A stretch of DNA of 64,000 nucleotides from positions 434,001 through 498,000 of the forward strand of contig CAVONB010000015.1 in NCBI GenBank assembly GCA_963697205.1, read 5' to 3'. The stretch's first letter is position 1, and every line of letters begins with the position of its first letter. The notes beneath the pieces are model-generated. The model was not told the DNA's origin, made no database searches, and was given only the letters and a program-made list of their open reading frames with translations. This DNA comes from CAVONB01 sp963697205 (GTDB lineage Bacteria > Pseudomonadota > Alphaproteobacteria > Rhizobiales > Hyphomicrobiaceae). Shown here one piece after another: positions 63,190-64,000 of this stretch. A program made the translations under genes and the position numbers.

Positions 63190-64000
63190 TCAGGGTTTGG
63201 AGCGCAGCTCGGGTGGCGCCTTGAGCCAAGGTCCGCCGGCCCGGCCGATGCGGTAGCCTTCCGCGAACAACGCCGTCTGATAGGCGGGATCGACGAACTC
63301 GTTGGCCTTGCTCTGGAACGTCGGAGGCACCGCCAGGAAATTGAAGTCGGCACCGGAATCCCTGGCCATGCGCCAGATGCGATAAAGCTCGCCCTGGTTC
63401 TGGCTCTTGATCAGCGTCGCGATGGCGCGGGCGGCGATCGGGATGGTCTGCGGTTTCACCACTTCGGTCTCTGGTGCGATCTTGCCGTTCTTGATGATGT
63501 AGATCTTGCGGATGGGCGGCGCGGCGTAGAGGCGATCGAAGGCCGTGAACGGGACGGGGGCGGGCGAAGCGAACACCTCGCGCGTCGTGCCGCCGTCGAC
63601 ATGGAGCTCGTCGTAGGTCTTGCCGTCTACCTCGACGGTGATCTTGACCGGCGGGAAGGCGCCGGGGATGGCGGCCGACGCCATGATCACCTTGCGGAAC
63701 AGCTCGATGGCGTGGGGATGCCGGCTGCGTGCGATTTCGCCCATGTTCCAGACGACGGGGCGCTGGGCATCGAGGTTGGTCGTGCCGATCAGCAGCAGGC
63801 GGCCGCGGGCGTACGCGCGCGCAACGGCACGCAGCATGGCGCGATCGACGTATTTCGCGATCAGCTGCTCCATCTGCGTGGTGTCGGCGAGCGCGGAGCC
63901 GCCGAGCAGGCCAGGCAGGATCTGAGCGGTGACGAGCTCCGACGTGCGGTAGGCGGTCCAGATCTCCTTGAGCTGGCCGTCGTAGCGCGAGCCCAGGAAC
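63190..64000 (-). CDS. Patatin-like phospholipase (N-terminal part outside window)
   Basis: The frame is open from the window's right edge; about 269 C-terminal residues are visible. It contains the patatin catalytic Asp motif DGG as HVDGGTTREV, preceded by VIMASAAIPGAFPPVKITVE, typical of bacterial patatin-like lipid acyl hydrolases. The GxSxG nucleophile motif should lie upstream beyond 64000. An ATG at 63873 within the frame is internal, since conserved coding continues through SRYDGQLKEIWTAYRTSELV before it. Confidence 0.85.
   Translation of the reverse strand, partial: FLGSRYDGQLKEIWTAYRTSELVTAQILPGLLGGSALADTTQMEQLIAKYVDRAMLRAVARAYARGRLLLIGTTNLDAQRPVVWNMGEIARSRHPHAIELFRKVIMASAAIPGAFPPVKITVEVDGKTYDELHVDGGTTREVFASPAPVPFTAFDRLYAAPPIRKIYIIKNGKIAPETEVVKPQTIPIAARAIATLIKSQNQGELYRIWRMARDSGADFNFLAVPPTFQSKANEFVDPAYQTALFAEGYRIGRAGGPWLKAPPELRSKP

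Noticed and set aside
1..64000. CRISPR arrays, prophage, transposase genes, toxin-antitoxin or defence islands
   Set aside because: No regular spaced repeats and no such proteins were found among the readable frames.

Overview
The window is a high-G+C chromosomal segment of an alphaproteobacterium, most likely a member of the Hyphomicrobiales (Rhizobiales). The evidence is the order rpsT, dnaA, dnaN, recF, gyrB; the mutM/ubiE/ubiB neighbourhood; the cnoX, Lon-domain, Trm112 operon; a cpa/tad pilus locus carrying CtrA-type boxes; and the sequence style of the proteins. Genus cannot be decided by eye.

Layout. 1-5.3 kb: 3' part of hrpB, gpmI, a DUF4337 membrane protein and a cytosine-deaminase-like amidohydrolase. 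5.5-9.9 kb: an RND efflux pump (adaptor plus permease) whose permease reads in three frames. 10.2-15.6 kb: an ABC importer with one fused permease and two different ATPases. 16-18.2 kb: enoyl-CoA hydratase and two related small membrane proteins. 18.5-27.4 kb: the replication-initiation block (rpsT, a candidate origin, rhodanese, dnaA, dnaN, recF, gyrB). 27.4-36.6 kb: a flavin monooxygenase, a second ferric-type ABC importer, a cation diffusion facilitator, a YdjM-like membrane protein and a TetR regulator.

36.8-50.3 kb is a Tad/Flp pilus locus. On the minus strand lie two TadE-like pseudopilins and a stand-alone CpaC-N-domain protein. On the plus strand lie two Flp pilins, then cpaA, cpaB, cpaC, cpaD, cpaE, cpaF, tadB and tadC, followed by a secreted SH3 protein. 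Two perfect TTAA-N7-TTAA motifs stand upstream of the major pilin and of cpaA, with two one-mismatch copies nearby, so CtrA (cell-cycle) control is likely. 50.3-58.3 kb: an alpha/beta hydrolase, a TauE-type permease, mutM, ubiE, an MFS carrier, a methyltransferase and ubiB. 58.3-64 kb: a repeat-flanked RTX protein, Trm112, Lon-domain protein, CnoX, tRNA-Gly(GCC), a frameshifted DUF3775 gene and the end of a patatin-like phospholipase.

No phage, insertion sequence with a transposase, CRISPR array or recognisable defence system was seen. The most unusual points are short REP-like repeats: a tandem pair that supplies the only evident start codon of hrpB, and a perfect inverted pair beside the RTX gene that looks related to it. 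Others are the CtrA-box cluster, the odd second pilin, a G10 tract between the pseudopilin genes, and three net +1 frameshifts that may be sequence errors.
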